A stretch of 64,000 bases of DNA from Torreya grandis (GCA_037957365.1 JARHVA010000021.1:4112001-4176000), one strand, 5' to 3'; shown: positions 23,601 to 35,355, counted from the first letter of the stretch. The notes: generated by a model not told the origin, from the letters alone. A program made the numbers and translations.

Positions 23601-25180
23601 AAGTTTGGATTTAAAATCCTTGTTTTGGGATAAGTTTTGATGTTTGAAACTTGGAAGTGTTTGAGTTTGTACTTGACCTTGGATTATTTTATCTTGGAAA
23701 CTTTGATGGTTTAAGAACTTTTAGAATGTTTCTCTTAAGATATTTGATTTGATTGTAAAATTTAACTTAGGATTTGAACAACTTTTCTTTGGAATGTTAG
23801 TTTTGATTTGAAATTGTGTGAACCTAATTGAACTAAGTTTGACCTTTGAAAAATAAAAGTTCTAAATTAACTTGAAAAGAGTTGACCCTTGACATTAAAT
23901 TTGGTTGACATTTGAACTTGGATTTAGAACTAGAATTTGAATTCGGATTAGGTTTTAAATAAAATGGACAGTATAACGACAATGATTTGGAAAAATGAAG
24001 CTTCCAATTGGAAAAAGTTATGTTTATAAGGGAGTAATTATTAGCTTGGAGCGTGGACATAATAATGCCTTATCGCATAAGTGTTTAAGAACTATGTTTT
24101 GCACTTTATTTCTTGGACTTGGTTTTATACATATAGTGGGTTTTGACACATCAACCAAGCAAACATCATTCAAGTATGTGATCTTATATTAATGAGAAAT
24201 TAAGATTGCATCATAATCACTAAGCCTTTGATACACTTTCTTTGAGAGGAGAAATTTAAGGATTAATTTTAATAAATTTTATTAATGTAGGTGAAAGACC
24301 TATCCTCTCTAAAAGTCCATATGTGATAGGCAATCTTAAGGGGATTTTACCTTTGTACCCCTTCACTAATGAAGGTTTTTGAGCCAGTAGGTCTTAATAC
24401 AATTTTTTTGTTAGGTTTATTATATAGTCCTAGGATAGGTACAAAATCTATCAACGAAGAGATCTAAGTGTTGGGCTATTTACAGTGGGATACATCCCTT
24501 ACCAAACAAGCCCTAGATTCCTCGATTGTGATTTTTAATGGATTAGCATTAAGAATAATATGTTACTTTCATAAAACCCTTTATGGGGAATTTTTATAGG
24601 CCCTAATGACACCTACCAATAACTTATATCCCATGTCATATTTACGAGGTTAGTATGAATGCTTAGATATCAATCCCCAGTCACCATACCCTAAAGACTC
24701 ACAAGAAGGCAATGACACCCCAATTTCATAGACTATAAGAGAAAGAGGAAGGTATCATCATTTTTTATTCATAGTAATCCCATTAAGGGTGAGTGAAGAT
24801 CATACTTTGGTTAATCTCTTAAGATAAATATAAATGGTTACCTTCATGTTTTGGGGTCACCCAAACAAGGGGAAAACATATACATGGAGGAACCTCAAAA
24901 ACACACACTTCAAGAAACAACAAGGAAACTTAAATAAGTGTGAGAAACGAAATGAATTTGAAATTAAAGAAAATTTTTATAACCCAAATTGAAAGTGTGT
25001 GTTCATTTTAGACCCAAATTGAAATGTTTTGAAAAAAGAATAAAAATTCTTTGTTTTGTGTTTATATCACTTATTTACCCAAGACCCTGCAAAAAAGTGG
25101 TTAGAAGTTTGAAATTTTGTCTTAGGATAATATGATAATTTATCAAAAAAAAATATAAGGCTCAAATTTTTGACACATGG
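23601..25180. other. Leader region of element B, no recognised domain
   Basis: Upstream of the Gag relic on the minus strand. Short open pieces occur on both strands (for example 23833-24060 minus and 23995-24192 plus), but none shows a family motif. It would be the untranslated leader or start of Gag. Confidence 0.3.
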
Positions 25181-25181
25181 C

Positions 25182-25290
25182 ATTTCTACCAAAATGTAGG
25201 GTGTTTCCACCAATACATAGGTCGTTTTTACCAAAAGGCAAGGCATTTTCACTGAAACATAGGTCATTTCCATCGATTCCTACAAAATAG
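25182..25290. repeat. 21-bp minisatellite
   Basis: About five imperfect units of 20-22 bp built on CATTTCCACCAAAACATAGG. Because the unit is near 21 bp, the minus strand stays open (25273-25067) and reads a 7-residue repeat of the form LVETPYV. This is a by-product of the period, not evidence of a protein. Degenerate units continue to about 25530. Confidence 0.7.
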
Positions 25291-25992
25291 ACAAAATACA
25301 AAGCATTTCCACTAATTAGTGTGTTTCAACTAATGCAAGGTATATTTACACCAGTTATCGAGACATTATCTATGATTTAAAGTGCACTTTTGCCATTATG
25401 CAATGCATTTTTACCGATTATGATGACCTATAAAACATAGTAAATAGAAAATAGAGGTGAAATCATCATTTTTCATGTTATTTTCACTATTTTTGGGTCA
25501 AATCGACCAAAACATAGGGCATTTCCATTGATTCCACCTGGGATGGAAATTAATTTTTTTTTGAATAAAATTAGATCAATTAACTTAGCAATTATGTCAA
25601 TTCTAGTAATTAAAAGAATAAGAAAGGTTTAGAAGAGTTTGTGAACTACACTAGGTGCCACTGGGCATACCATTGTGTAAGTGAGGAAACCAAAGAGGGA
25701 TATCTAGTTCACTATTTGTGAATACACATCCAAAACAATTACATGAGACTAACACCCTAAGCCTATCCATTATGTTTGAGTAAGACTAAGCAAATGATGA
25801 ATTAAATTGAAGATAGAACAACAATATTTTATACATTCATTGAAATACTTCCTTTGCTTGTTAGTCTAGAGAGGTATCTACTCATGTTATAGAACTAGAG
25901 GTCTTTGGTGATGTCTAATATGCATACGGGCATCATTTCCCCTTATCTACACTTGATTTGGATTGAGAATTGGCTTGAGAATTTTGAAGCTC

Positions 25993-26002
25993 TTTATATA
26001 TT
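25993..26002 (-). promoter_or_regulatory. TATA-like box, possible 5' LTR promoter of element B
   Basis: The minus strand reads TATATAAAGAGC, a plausible plant TATA box facing Gag of element B. No pair LTR was found, so this rests on motif and position. The surrounding 25300-26820 has no recognised gene. Confidence 0.3.
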
Positions 26003-26819
26003 TTGGCAGAGTAAGTTTAGGTCCAAAAAAAATATCTATAATGGAGGGGGGACCTTAAATTTAAAGAATTAGTGAATTAGTGATGACCATCCATCATTAT
26101 CTTCAAATGTATGGCTAAGAGTGAGTCCTCACCCTCATCAATGTTGGAGGTTGGAAATGTAAGAGGGTCCATTTATGAAAATTTGGAGTGTGGAAAAAAC
26201 TGGGAAGAAAAGTTTAATCATTACCCCCTTTTGGAGTGTTTATGAGGGTATAAGAGGGTGGAGTGTGTAATAAGGTGTAATATAGTGTAATAGCATGTTT
26301 GCACTCCTCTCCTTTATCATTGACTTTCCCATGTGATGTCACCAATATGAGACAATAAAATTATTTTTTACTTTAGAAAATAGAAGTTTCCAATAAGCCA
26401 TGGAATTTTGTATTATAAAAATTATTAGGTTAATTAATCAGTTAATTAATTAAGCATTAGAGGAATGGTGTATTTTAAACTTCATTCATCCAATAAAATG
26501 TTCATTTAATTTCCCATAAATAAGAATTGCAAAGGGTCAAGGTTATTTTAGGTGTGTTTGATAAAATTGATGTGACGTTATGGTGAAATACCCAAATTAG
26601 GAACATGTTATTTCAAACTTTGGATTTAATTGGTTTTTGTGTATGGAAATTAGATAAATTTACCATTTCCAATTAAAATTTAACTTTGTTGCATAAAATT
26701 GATCTGAATTTAGTTTAGACATGTAAATGGTGAAAATGGAGTGTGTACAAGCCTAAAGTCTAAACCTTATATTGTCTTGATCTCATGTGGTAGAAAGGAT
26801 CACCTCAGTAACATATATC

Positions 26820-26920
26820 TTAAGTCTTCCCCTCCTCTTCATTAGGACTAGGCCCCTCTCCCATCTCAATTTCATGCTTAGAGGACTCCTCATCATTATT
26901 GTTACTATTACCACTATTAC
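26820..26920 (-). pseudogene. Severed C-terminus of PMD gene 2
   Basis: Minus-strand tail of 33 codons reading SGNSNNNDEESSKHEIEMGE and then an acidic end, stop TAA at 26822-26820. It is the 3' end of the PMD relic at 40343-41760, cut off by insertion of element C. The frame left at 40343 (SGNNN) continues directly into this tail once element C and one copy of the 5-bp target duplication are discounted. The tail is Asn/Ser-rich then acidic. Confidence 0.7.
26916..26920. repeat. Target-site duplication, left copy, element C
   Basis: ATTAC directly before the 5' LTR; the right copy at 40343-40347 is ATTAT. One mismatch in five, consistent with age. The PMD reading frame across the site supports this as the true insertion point. 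Confidence 0.75.
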
Positions 26921-27926
26921 TGTTGGACCCTAAATTTTGGCTAAGTGTTTTGATATTTTGGCATAGAACCAACATAGCACAGAAGGAGCATAGCACAGAA
27001 AGTATATCGTGCATAACATGAATGGTGTAGTAGCACCATAGCATGGAACCTATAGTTTGTAAAATCACAAAAGAATAAAAGTACCAACACTAGAAGATCT
27101 AGTCAAAGATGAGAATCAATCATGAGGAACTTGAAAGCATGGGACTCATAACAATAGTATAAGACTTCAGGAATGTATGGGAAGAGGGAGTGGTTAAGGA
27201 ACAATTATTTAGGCTCACCCAGACCTTATCCATTAAAATTTTTGCACCAACTTGCAAGGTGAAAGACACATGGCAGAAAGGATTTATCATAGAGCAAGTA
27301 TATAGGGGGCATAAAGGTCTAAATCCTTAGGAGAAGTTAGTCCATTGACCACCATGACTCTCAGTTTGTAGAGAGTTAGTTGGCCATTTACTCTTGCCAT
27401 TAATGTTATAAATACTTGGTTAGGTATAAACAATTATAAATACCCCTGTTATAAAGCACTAAAATGGATTTTTCTTGAAAATATTTTGCTGAAGCTCAAT
27501 ATATAGGTTGTGGATATTGTAAACATCCTTGTGTTCATGTTTAATTAAATGGATAGTTGTGTATCTAAACTAGGTTGAGTTTAGAATTTGATGATCAGAA
27601 CTTGGTATGAAATATATACAAGTCTTTTCTTTTTCTAGATAAAAATCTTAGAACTTCATGGCACTATTTTTCATGATTATGGTGGTTAAACGTAATGATA
27701 CTAGGATTAAATTAGTTTATATTTTTATATATGTAATATATAATTAAATGCATGTTTAACCTAAGGAATATAACTAAAGTTAATGTTACTGCTCAACATA
27801 ACCTGCGAGAACCGATCTCTAGTTGTGTGCTTCAGATGAGCATGCAAGACCACAAAAGGGCCAATGTGCTAGCTCATTGGGCTACACTTCAGCACCAAAG
27901 CTCTATTAAGAATAAAAACCTCAAAA
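26921..27926 (+). repeat. 5' LTR of element C
   Basis: Begins TGTTGGACCC and ends near AACCTCAAAA, where the better-kept 3' copy ends CCCCAACA. Homology with 39348-40342 runs the full length with scattered substitutions and small indels. Confidence 0.93.
27435..27442 (+). promoter_or_regulatory. TATA box of the C LTR promoter
   Basis: TATAAATACCCC, conserved in the 3' LTR at 39847-39854. It lies in the middle of the LTR, placing the U3/R border about 30 bp downstream. Conservation in both LTRs supports function in the active ancestor. Confidence 0.6.
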
Positions 27927-27929
27927 ATT

Positions 27930-27946
27930 TTGTTCCATTACCAAGA
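27930..27946 (+). promoter_or_regulatory. Possible degenerate primer binding site, element C
   Basis: TTGTTCCATTACCAAG lies three bases past the 5' LTR. It resembles the TGGCGCCGTTGCCGGGG primer site known from Athila-type elements if most differences are C-to-T or G-to-A decay. Tentative. Confidence 0.35.
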
Positions 27947-29030
27947 CTCATAGTACTTGTTGCATAGTAATGGAATATGTTTGAATGTGTCACCCTTAAG
28001 AGTATTGAATAATGGATTACAAGAGTTCAAGATATATAGAAGTTTCCCCGAGAGTTTCCACATGGTAGTGGGTAGAGAAGAATATTTATAGTGCATTATG
28101 TGAAACTTTATTTGTTGAGCAAACCCATCCTAGTTCATTTACAGACTTGGCTATTTGCATATGCTCAAGGATGATCATGAAACCTTGAGAGAAGACAGTC
28201 TTGGACTTTAGAATGACAAAGAGCTTTAGCATGACTTGGAACCCCATGGATGTGAGATATCAAAATTTGCTAGAGAGGAGTATTAAATATCTACATTCTA
28301 GAGTATGTTATAAATACCTATTCATATCCTAAATAATCCAAGTTTGGTCTCCTTAGAGAACCATGTGGATGTTACATTAGACATTTCTCTTTAGAAATCA
28401 AGAAGGTATTTATTGACTATGGACTTGAGACTATGCCAATGGAGAGATAAACCCATTTTTTCATGATTTGAACATTTAGAAGGGGAGAAAAGGATTTGGC
28501 AAAAGATTTTAGGATCAGAATGGTATCTAGTCAAAGGGAATTGTGGAAGTAGAAATATGATGAAGCTCGATAGAGGATTATAGGAGTAAATGGAATGGGA
28601 AGAGACTGAGAGAACTTAGGAAGTGTTGTTAGGATATATGAGGAAATGGAAACACATAAAGAGGACCTCATCACTTTCAAACCATGCCCATGCCACTTTT
28701 ATCATATGAAGGAGAAACTAGACAGACAAAAAAAATAAAGAACCAATTTTGAACCAACCAAGCTCCCCAACCATAGTGTATGCTCATGATTTTGACTCAC
28801 ATGACATACATATACATAATTGGGATATAGATAGTGTGGAATCATATATTTAACCTATAAGGGATATTTTATTTGAGCAATTTGTAACTCATATAGACTT
28901 CACACTTTCTTTCCCTCTTCAAAGGAATTACATGGCTCAATTTGGAATACTTGGTGGACCTGGAATTTAGAGTGGATAAAACATGGGCCCAAATTTAATA
29001 ATTCAAATAGCTACCATGCCCCATAACATA
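27947..29030 (+). other. Leader of element C
   Basis: About 1.1 kb between the primer site and the first Gag motif. It shows short coding-like pieces but no domain. A long leader is usual for large plant Gypsy elements. Confidence 0.4.
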
Positions 29031-29034
29031 GGCA

Positions 29035-30240
29035 TTACTTCTAGAGACACTGGAGGTAGACTGGGAGGTGGCATAAGAGGAAGTGGTGGACTTCTCCCTC
29101 AAGGGATATAATCTAGAGGTTCTCAATAACCACTAGTTCAAGTACCTCAGCTGATAATGGTATATTACAAAATGACATTCCACTTACCTAAATATCAAGG
29201 TGTGGAGAATATAGATGAACATGTCCATAAATGTGAACTTATCTGGAGGGAGCGAGGCATCACTTCTTCTGAGAGAAAATCCACCTAATTCACAAATACA
29301 TTATTGGAGTGAGCATATAAATGGTAAAGAAAGTTTGACCCTAAACAAGTGGTGGTTGATTATGATCAACTTAAAATGACATTTCTTAAGTAATTTGACA
29401 TTCTTGAATTTTAACAACAAAGTATAGCCACATTGAAGGACATAAAGTAAGAACTTACTGAAAGTGTACAGGATTATTATGCAAGGCTCAAAACACTATT
29501 ATAAAAGCTATCATTTGAAATCCATACTACTTAGCATGCACAGTGGTTTTTGGGAGGTTTTTTACTTCCATTTCAACAAAAATTATCTTGAAAGACCTTT
29601 ACTAACTTGTATAAGGCTTTGAAAGTTGCCCTCCATATTGAAGTGGTTGGTAGTATTTATATCAGGATCATCCCTTTCATGGAAGCCCAAATAGCTTTAA
29701 TGGCATCACAACTCAAGAAATTAATTTAAAATAATTCACATGATACTTATAGTGGTCTTTTATGCATTGATTATGAGTCTAAAGGACATACACGAAGCAA
29801 CTACCAACACAAGAACATCCACACTGTACTAAAATAGTCATGTGAAATCTACCATGAGGACCATGATGTATATTCTTATTCTCTATTATAGTGAGTTACA
29901 CACTCAAAGGTGTCTAACTATTGTAAAATATGTGATTCCTATACCCATGACACTAATGATTTTCAAATAATCAGTGACATCTATGAAGCATGTATGCACG
30001 GCATATGACCTCTGTGGCCAATAATTAGGATAATGGTGGTTATCATGGTTGAGGTAGAGGATAAGGATGAGGAGGTAGTCACTTCTCACCAATAACATAT
30101 TACAAGTATGGATCCCTAGATCAATACCAAAGAGATTATCCATTTTACCCAACATGTGTTTTTTATAAAAAGGACCATCGGTTGGAAGAATGTCCTGACT
30201 TGTAAACAGCCATCACCAAGGAGAGAAATGAAAAGGGTGG
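29035..30240 (+). pseudogene. Gag relic with four zinc-knuckle remnants, element C
   Basis: A Gly/Arg-rich stretch (TGGRLGGGIRGSGG) at about 29045-29095 leads into the capsid: MTFHLPKYQGVENIDEHVHK, LIWRERGI, KWWLIM-type W block, then ESVQDYYARLKTLL near 29460-29500 and HAQWFLGGFLLPFQQKLS near 29535-29590. Four CCHC-like boxes follow at about 29764-29806 (CIDYESKGHTRSN), 29917-29960 (CKICDSYTHDTND), 30098-30140 (YKYGSLDQYQRDY) and 30150-30195 (CVFYKKDHRLEEC). Several Cys are Tyr. The same number and spacing style of boxes occurs in element A. Confidence 0.75.
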
Positions 30241-30734
30241 AGGTATGATATGTATTTAGAAACCACATTGGCACGTGAATCTAGGCAATTCAACATATCA
30301 ATAAGTGAATATCATTACGTGTAGTGGAGGACAATCTCAATCTACCTCTAATCCTATTGAGAAGGTACAGTGTGAAGAGCCTCAAGCAAGGAAGTACCCT
30401 GATGCTCAACAATAAAAGGATGTGCTCTAGGACACTATGATGTTGGTATGAGAACTCCAAGGAGAAATTCAATTTCTCAAAGACAAAGAGGTGACACAAC
30501 ATGTTGATATGTAAAAGGTAGTAGAACCTCAAAATGTGGCACGAGATAATTTCTAGGAGATTTATAAGTGCATGCTAGATGAAGACATTGTCCCACATCT
30601 AAGCATGTGGCTTAAGAATTAGGTACAAGAACCAACTTATGATAAAATTCAAGTAACTTGGTAGACTGAGGATCATTGATTAAATCATGTTCAGTATAAA
30701 TATACTCATATTCCTCTTACTCCTCTAAAAGATA

Positions 30735-31145
30735 AAGAGATACTAATAAATATTGCCATTGATGGGTGGGTAATTTGGGACATCCTAGTTGACATTAGCA
30801 CTGAAGTTAACATCCTCAACAAGGATTCATGGTGAAAAATATCTAGTATATCACTACAACCTTCACCACATGTTTTTTATAGATAATAAAACTCATGTTC
30901 TAGCCATTGGTGTCCTCAAGAATGTAATGGTTGATATACTTGGAGTATCTTTTAAGGTGACTTTGAAGTTCTTAAGTTAGTAGAGGATGATGATTTCCCA
31001 ACTCTTTTGGGATGAAATTGGTGTTATGAAAATAATACAAACATAATTTTCAAGAAGTGTTACATCAGTTTTGATAATGTTGACCAACATGTTGTTATTC
31101 CCCTAGATCAAACACATGGGGCCCCTTACATAGAACCTATCAATA
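30735..31145 (+). pseudogene. Aspartyl protease relic, element C
   Basis: Reads IAIDGWVIWDILVDISTEV with NILNKDSW after it, matching the protease start where the active-site triplet should be D-T/S-G (here D-I-S). In a shifted frame HVLAIGVLKNVMVDILGVSF follows, then EDDDFPTLLG near 30980-31010 and VVIPLDQTHGAPYIEPI near 31090-31140, the protease C-terminal blocks. At least two frameshifts. Confidence 0.65.
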
Positions 31146-31439
31146 TGGAAGAAGATATTAATATAATGTCACTACCAAGAATGATGAGTAACATGATCCT
31201 ACTTTTGATGGAATGCTATGATGGTCAGATACTCAATACTTTTTTGACACTACAAGAAATGCTTTTAATTGTTAGGCCCATGGTGACTATGACCTCATCA
31301 GAAGAGTGTGTAGTACCATTAATAGTTAGGAAAATGTTGCATGCTAGTACCATAAATTCCATAGGTTCATTCACCTTGTCACTATCCAAGTCATGAGGGG
31401 ACTAATTATATATGAATCTCTAGAAAGACTTGATGAAGC

Positions 31440-32000
31440 TCCACATTTCCATGGACAGATGGAAGTCCATGACTTTGTCTAGCACCTTGAAGAGTTTTAT
31501 CACTGACATGGATTATATTTAATCTTTGGTTCACCTTTTTGATGGTATAGTTTCAAGATGGTGGAAAAACAATAATGAGTGGATTCTTTAGTGGGATCAA
31601 GTATGCTTAGCCTTACATCACCAATTCCATCATGAAAACAAATTAATGGGAACAATTAGCTATAATGGAGTACAAACACCTGAACCCCACATAGAAGCCT
31701 ACGAGATAATGTGGAGAGATGAAGAGTCTTACTTACTAGAGTACTTGTGAGTACATACATTCTATCAGAATTTACACACCTAGGCATGGGCATGGTATGC
31801 TCATGAATAAAAATACATGCGTACCCAATTTTGGCATCTCTTAAAGGAGAACATGAACTTGACACTATCTTATTCTTCACCAAGGATGGATTTATGCCTC
31901 ACTCTCTAGGCCATGAATGAAGCAATTATAGGGGACTCTAGTCCCCTTGAAGATCACCTAAGAATTATCCATCATGTCCCTGAAGAAGGTATACATCTCT
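31440..32000 (+). pseudogene. Capsid (Gag)-like segment between protease and RT, element C
   Basis: One frame from about 31515 to 31875 is open for roughly 115 codons with four stops. It reads LVHLFDGIVSRWW, WDQVCLALHHQFHHENKLMG, PEPHIEAYEIMWRDEE and TFYQNLHT. This follows the plant retrotransposon Gag pattern (L-x-G-x-A-x-x-W, W-D-x-x-x-x-x-F-x-x-x-F, E-x-W-x-R-F-x-E, F-Y-x-G-L). The preceding piece (HFHGQMEVHDFV-HLEEFYH) would be its N-terminus. A true Gag lies at 29035-30240, so this is a second, unrelated-looking copy in an unusual place. It could be a remnant of another insertion. The match is by eye. Confidence 0.45.
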
Positions 32001-32329
32001 TTAATGAACCATCAACATAATTTGTTTTTGTGTCAGAACTAGTCCTTGATCAGGATTGATGCAAAGTGATATGTCTAGTAAAATAGAAGCTCATGTTTTA
32101 GGTATAAAAAGGTGAAGGATCCAATCCACTTGATCATTTTTTAAACCATTTGTATGTTCCTACAGAATATGGTGCACAAGTTTTCATGATACAAGGGATG
32201 ATATAGACCCCCCTACTTCAAGCCAATTTAAATTGTCCAACACAACATCAAAATGGAGCAAGAACCAAAAATGGCTACTGTATGTGATTATTAGATTGAT
32301 ACTAAAATTTTAAAAATATTTAAGTTATT

Positions 32330-33200
32330 AAAGGAACATCAGGGTGTCTTTCCAAAAAGCTATAGTGAGATGAAAGGAGCTCCTCCATCCTTAGGAAAGA
32401 TACATATCAAACTAGTTGACGACAGTCAACCAGTCAGAAAAAAGCCATATAAGATGAATCCTAATCTTTGAGCATGCATCAACGAAGAAATTGACAGTAT
32501 GTTACGTACTAGATTAATCACCCCATTGATGAATTTGAGTGGGTCAGTCCCATGGTGATTAGTATAAAAAAATATGGATGCATTCAAATTTGCATTGATT
32601 ACTAGGCCCTTAACACATTTTATATCATTGGTCCTTTCCCAACACCATTCATAGAGGAAATCCTTGAAGGTGTTGGTGGATGTGAGATATATACTTTCAC
32701 AAATGGATTCTTGAGATACCATAAATTCTAGATCATTGAGGAGGACCAACCAAAGATGACATTTGCTACTGAATGGGGCTCGTTCATGTATATTGTCATG
32801 CCTTTTGGGTTAACGAATGCACCAACTGTGTTCTCATGTATAGATATTGAAGCCTTTAAGGATTTCATCCATAAGTTTCTTCAAGTCTACTAAGATGACT
32901 GGATGGTCTATGGCTTGGTCAAGGACCATTGCTCTAACCTAAGGCTCTATCTTGAGTGTTGTTGAATCTTACAAATATCACTAAACTTAAATAAGTGTCT
33001 ATTTTTTACACCATTCAATGTGCTCCTAAGACACATTATTTGTAAAGATATACTTTTGGTAGACCTGGCAAAGGTATCTATGATTATTTGACTCCTAACA
33101 CCCAAGTCTTAGCACGAGTTCTGTGCATTTCTAAGACATAAAGGTTACTATCAAAAATTCATCTGTGGATATGTAAAGATTATTGTGCCTCTAGAGGAAC
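32330..33200 (+). pseudogene. Gypsy reverse transcriptase relic, element C
   Basis: Blocks in order: SYSEMKGAPPSLGKIHIKLV, PVRKKPYKMNPNL, then DSMLRTRLITP, FPTPFIEE-type finger pieces in other frames, EWGSFMYIVMPFG near 32770-32805, KDFIHKFLQVY-DDWMVYG near 32855-32915, and LNLNKCLFFTPFNVLL with GHIVCKD near 32980-33050. The active site reads Y-stop-D-D-W at 32888-32902, with a TAA where Leu is usual, so the catalytic Asp pair remains but the frame is broken. Thumb block HKGYYQKFICGY is near 33140-33170. Confidence 0.9.
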
Positions 33201-33239
33201 TTCTAAATCATAATGAGCACTTCATATGGACTTGATCTT

Positions 33240-33775
33240 GTCAAGAAACATTTGAGAACTTAAATAATAATCTAGTGACCACTCCAATCCTCTAGTTCCC
33301 TAAATGGACAAGACCATTTCACATCCATATTGATGTGTCTAGAATGGTAGTTGGTGAAATCCTTACACAACCAAGGGAAGGCAACCTTAATCATCAAATC
33401 TACTTTTCTAGTAGAATCACTCCAACTGAGAAGAATTACACCACCACAAATCCTGAAGCATTGTCGATGGTCTATGCTTTGCATAAGTTTTGACAGGACT
33501 TATTGGAAATGCCTTTTGTAGTTTGATAAAAATCATAAGGACTTAAAGTACCTAGTAAACAAACTTGTGTTACATGGACAAATTTGTCACTGGATATTGT
33601 TATTCCAATAGTTTCAATTTTTCATCATGGTCAAACTTAGAAAATACAATTATGGCCCTATCCATCTATCATGAATTAAATCCAAAGAGCCACTACATGA
33701 AATTGAAGATGACTTGTCTGATGTTCAACTCTTACATGTTACTCATGTACCTGAGGAGATGGAAGATATTGTAAC
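33240..33775 (+). pseudogene. Gypsy RNase H relic, element C
   Basis: Reads TTPIL-FPKWTRPFHIHIDV (first catalytic Asp), SRMVVGEILTQPREGNLNHQ, IYFSSRITPTEKNYTTTN, PEALSMVYALHKF, and in another frame HGQICHWILLFQ and YLVNK pieces. These are the RT-linked RNase H blocks. A frameshift near 33500-33545 splits the domain. Confidence 0.85.
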
Positions 33776-33929
33776 CTTTTTAATCACTAGCTTAGCACTT
33801 GATTATCTCACTCTACAAGCCAAGAAACAACTCGTAGTCTGCATTGCACCTTTTCAATTCATATGAGGGGATATTTACAATCTTGGTCATGATGAATTTC
33901 TTTATCACTATGTTATGAAATATGAGCAT

Positions 33930-35010
33930 TTTGAAGTAATTCAATAAGTCCATAAAGGTATTACTAGAGGACACTATGCTAGAGAGGCTATTGCATGTAA
34001 AGTTCTACTAGTTGGATTATGGTGGCCTACTCTTTTTCAAGATGCTAAGGTATATGTTAGGTAGTGTGACATATATTAACACTTAGGGAAACCAAACCAA
34101 TAAGATGCCATGCCTCTATAACCAATTCTCTCTTACGAACCATTTAAGAAATGGGCCATTGATTTTTTTGGCCCCATCACTCCAGTTGGATGATGAATAG
34201 TTTCATGGTATATCATCACCATGACTAACTATCTCACACACCAGGCTAAATCTATGCTTACAAGAGATTGTACTGCTACCACTGATGTGTGATTCATTTG
34301 GGAACATATTATAACTCAGTTTGGATGCCCATTAAGTTTCACTAGTGATCATGGTACCAATTTCCTAAATGAAACTATTCATGTCTTATTGACTAAGTTC
34401 ATGATTACACACCACAAAACAACACCATATCACCCTCAAGCCAATAGAACTATCAAGAATTTCAATAAGATTCTAGGCACCAACCTAATGAATATTTGTA
34501 ATATTGGCTAAACTAATTGGGATGATAGAGTATATGAGTTACTATGGGCTTACCAAACAACGTACAATATCCTGAACAAGAGCACCCCATTAAATTTAGT
34601 ATATGGTAAAGAAGTGGTCCTTCCAGTTGAATTTTTGGTATGATTTATTTGCATTACACACATAGGATAATTGGATTAGGAGTCATCCTTGAAATTATTC
34701 CTAAATACCTTTTTAAAACTTGATGAATCCCATTTCCTTGCTCATTGGAGTTAGGATGTGTAAAAGCACAAATAAAGAGCATGGCATGATCGACATATCA
34801 AGCACAAAACCTTTACTCCATGCATGAAGGTCTTCCTATATGACTCCAATTTTACATTCCATTTTGGAAAAATTTGAATTCATTAGGATAGTCCTTTTGT
34901 CATTCATAGCATTTGAATGATCGGTGTTTGTCAATTATAAAGGATAGATGGCCAGTTCCTTCCTGGGTATTACAATGGAAGTTGGTTCTAGTCATATTTC
35001 ACTTCTGAGT
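33930..35010 (+). pseudogene. Gypsy integrase relic, element C
   Basis: The HHCC part reads GHYAREAIACKVLLVGLWWP with CDIY. The core reads KKWAIDFFGPITPVG (first Asp kept), TSDHGTNFLN (second Asp kept) and ANRTIKNFNKIL, where the catalytic Glu is Lys (E-to-K, a G-to-A change). Then YQTTYNILNKSTPLNLVYGK and VLPVEFLV, followed in shifted frames by RHDRHIKHKTFTPCMKVFLY and DGQFLPGYYNGSWF, the C-terminal domain. It is one of the best-kept domains of C, but has stops and shifts. Confidence 0.88.
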
Positions 35011-35215
35011 AGTTAAAATATTATAAAAAAATAAGGCTTATGCCATTAGTTTAGGATTTTCTTGTATTCAATAAAAGTATTTCTTTTTTTGTGTGTAACT
35101 TTTATTTAATATAATTATTTTTAAAATTTTGTACTTGTATTTTCAAAAAGGACCACGACTAAGTTTTAGTGTGGTGTGAGAGATATCGATAAATATCTAA
35201 ATTTATGATTATAAG

Positions 35216-35355
35216 TAGGTGTGTAAGTTACCTAGACACAAAAGCTACCTAGGTGCGTAAGTCCCCTAAGCATCTAAGGTACTTAGGGTGTGTAAGGTAT
35301 TTAGGGCACATAAGTGCTTAAAGGTGTAGAAGTCATTTAAGGCACACAAACTACA
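35216..35355. repeat. 17-18-bp minisatellite, about eight copies
   Basis: Units of the form TAGGTGTGTAAGTTACC, drifting to TAGGGCACATAAGTGCTT, run head to tail from 35216. They lie between the integrase and ORF3 of element C. Alternate units favour GTGTGTAAG or CACATAAG, hinting at a 35-bp higher-order unit. Confidence 0.75.

Larger units (their letters stand above)
13900..26010 (-). mobile_element. Ty3/Gypsy retrotransposon B, Tat/Ogre-like (decayed)
   Basis: Read on the minus strand, the order is Gag, protease, long spacer, RT, RNase H, a second RNase H and integrase. The second RNase H between the first and integrase is the known hallmark of the Tat/Ogre group. A TATA-like site at about 26000 fits a 5' LTR promoter. 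No clear LTR pair could be matched by eye, so both outer limits are approximate. All domains contain stops. Confidence 0.75.

Noticed and set aside
25067..25273. Minus-strand ORF with a 7-residue repeat (LVETPYV type).
   Set aside because: Produced by the 21-bp minisatellite; no coding context on either side.
32426..32749. 107-residue ORF on the minus strand inside element C.
   Set aside because: It lies over the plus-strand RT, whose conserved blocks explain the sequence.
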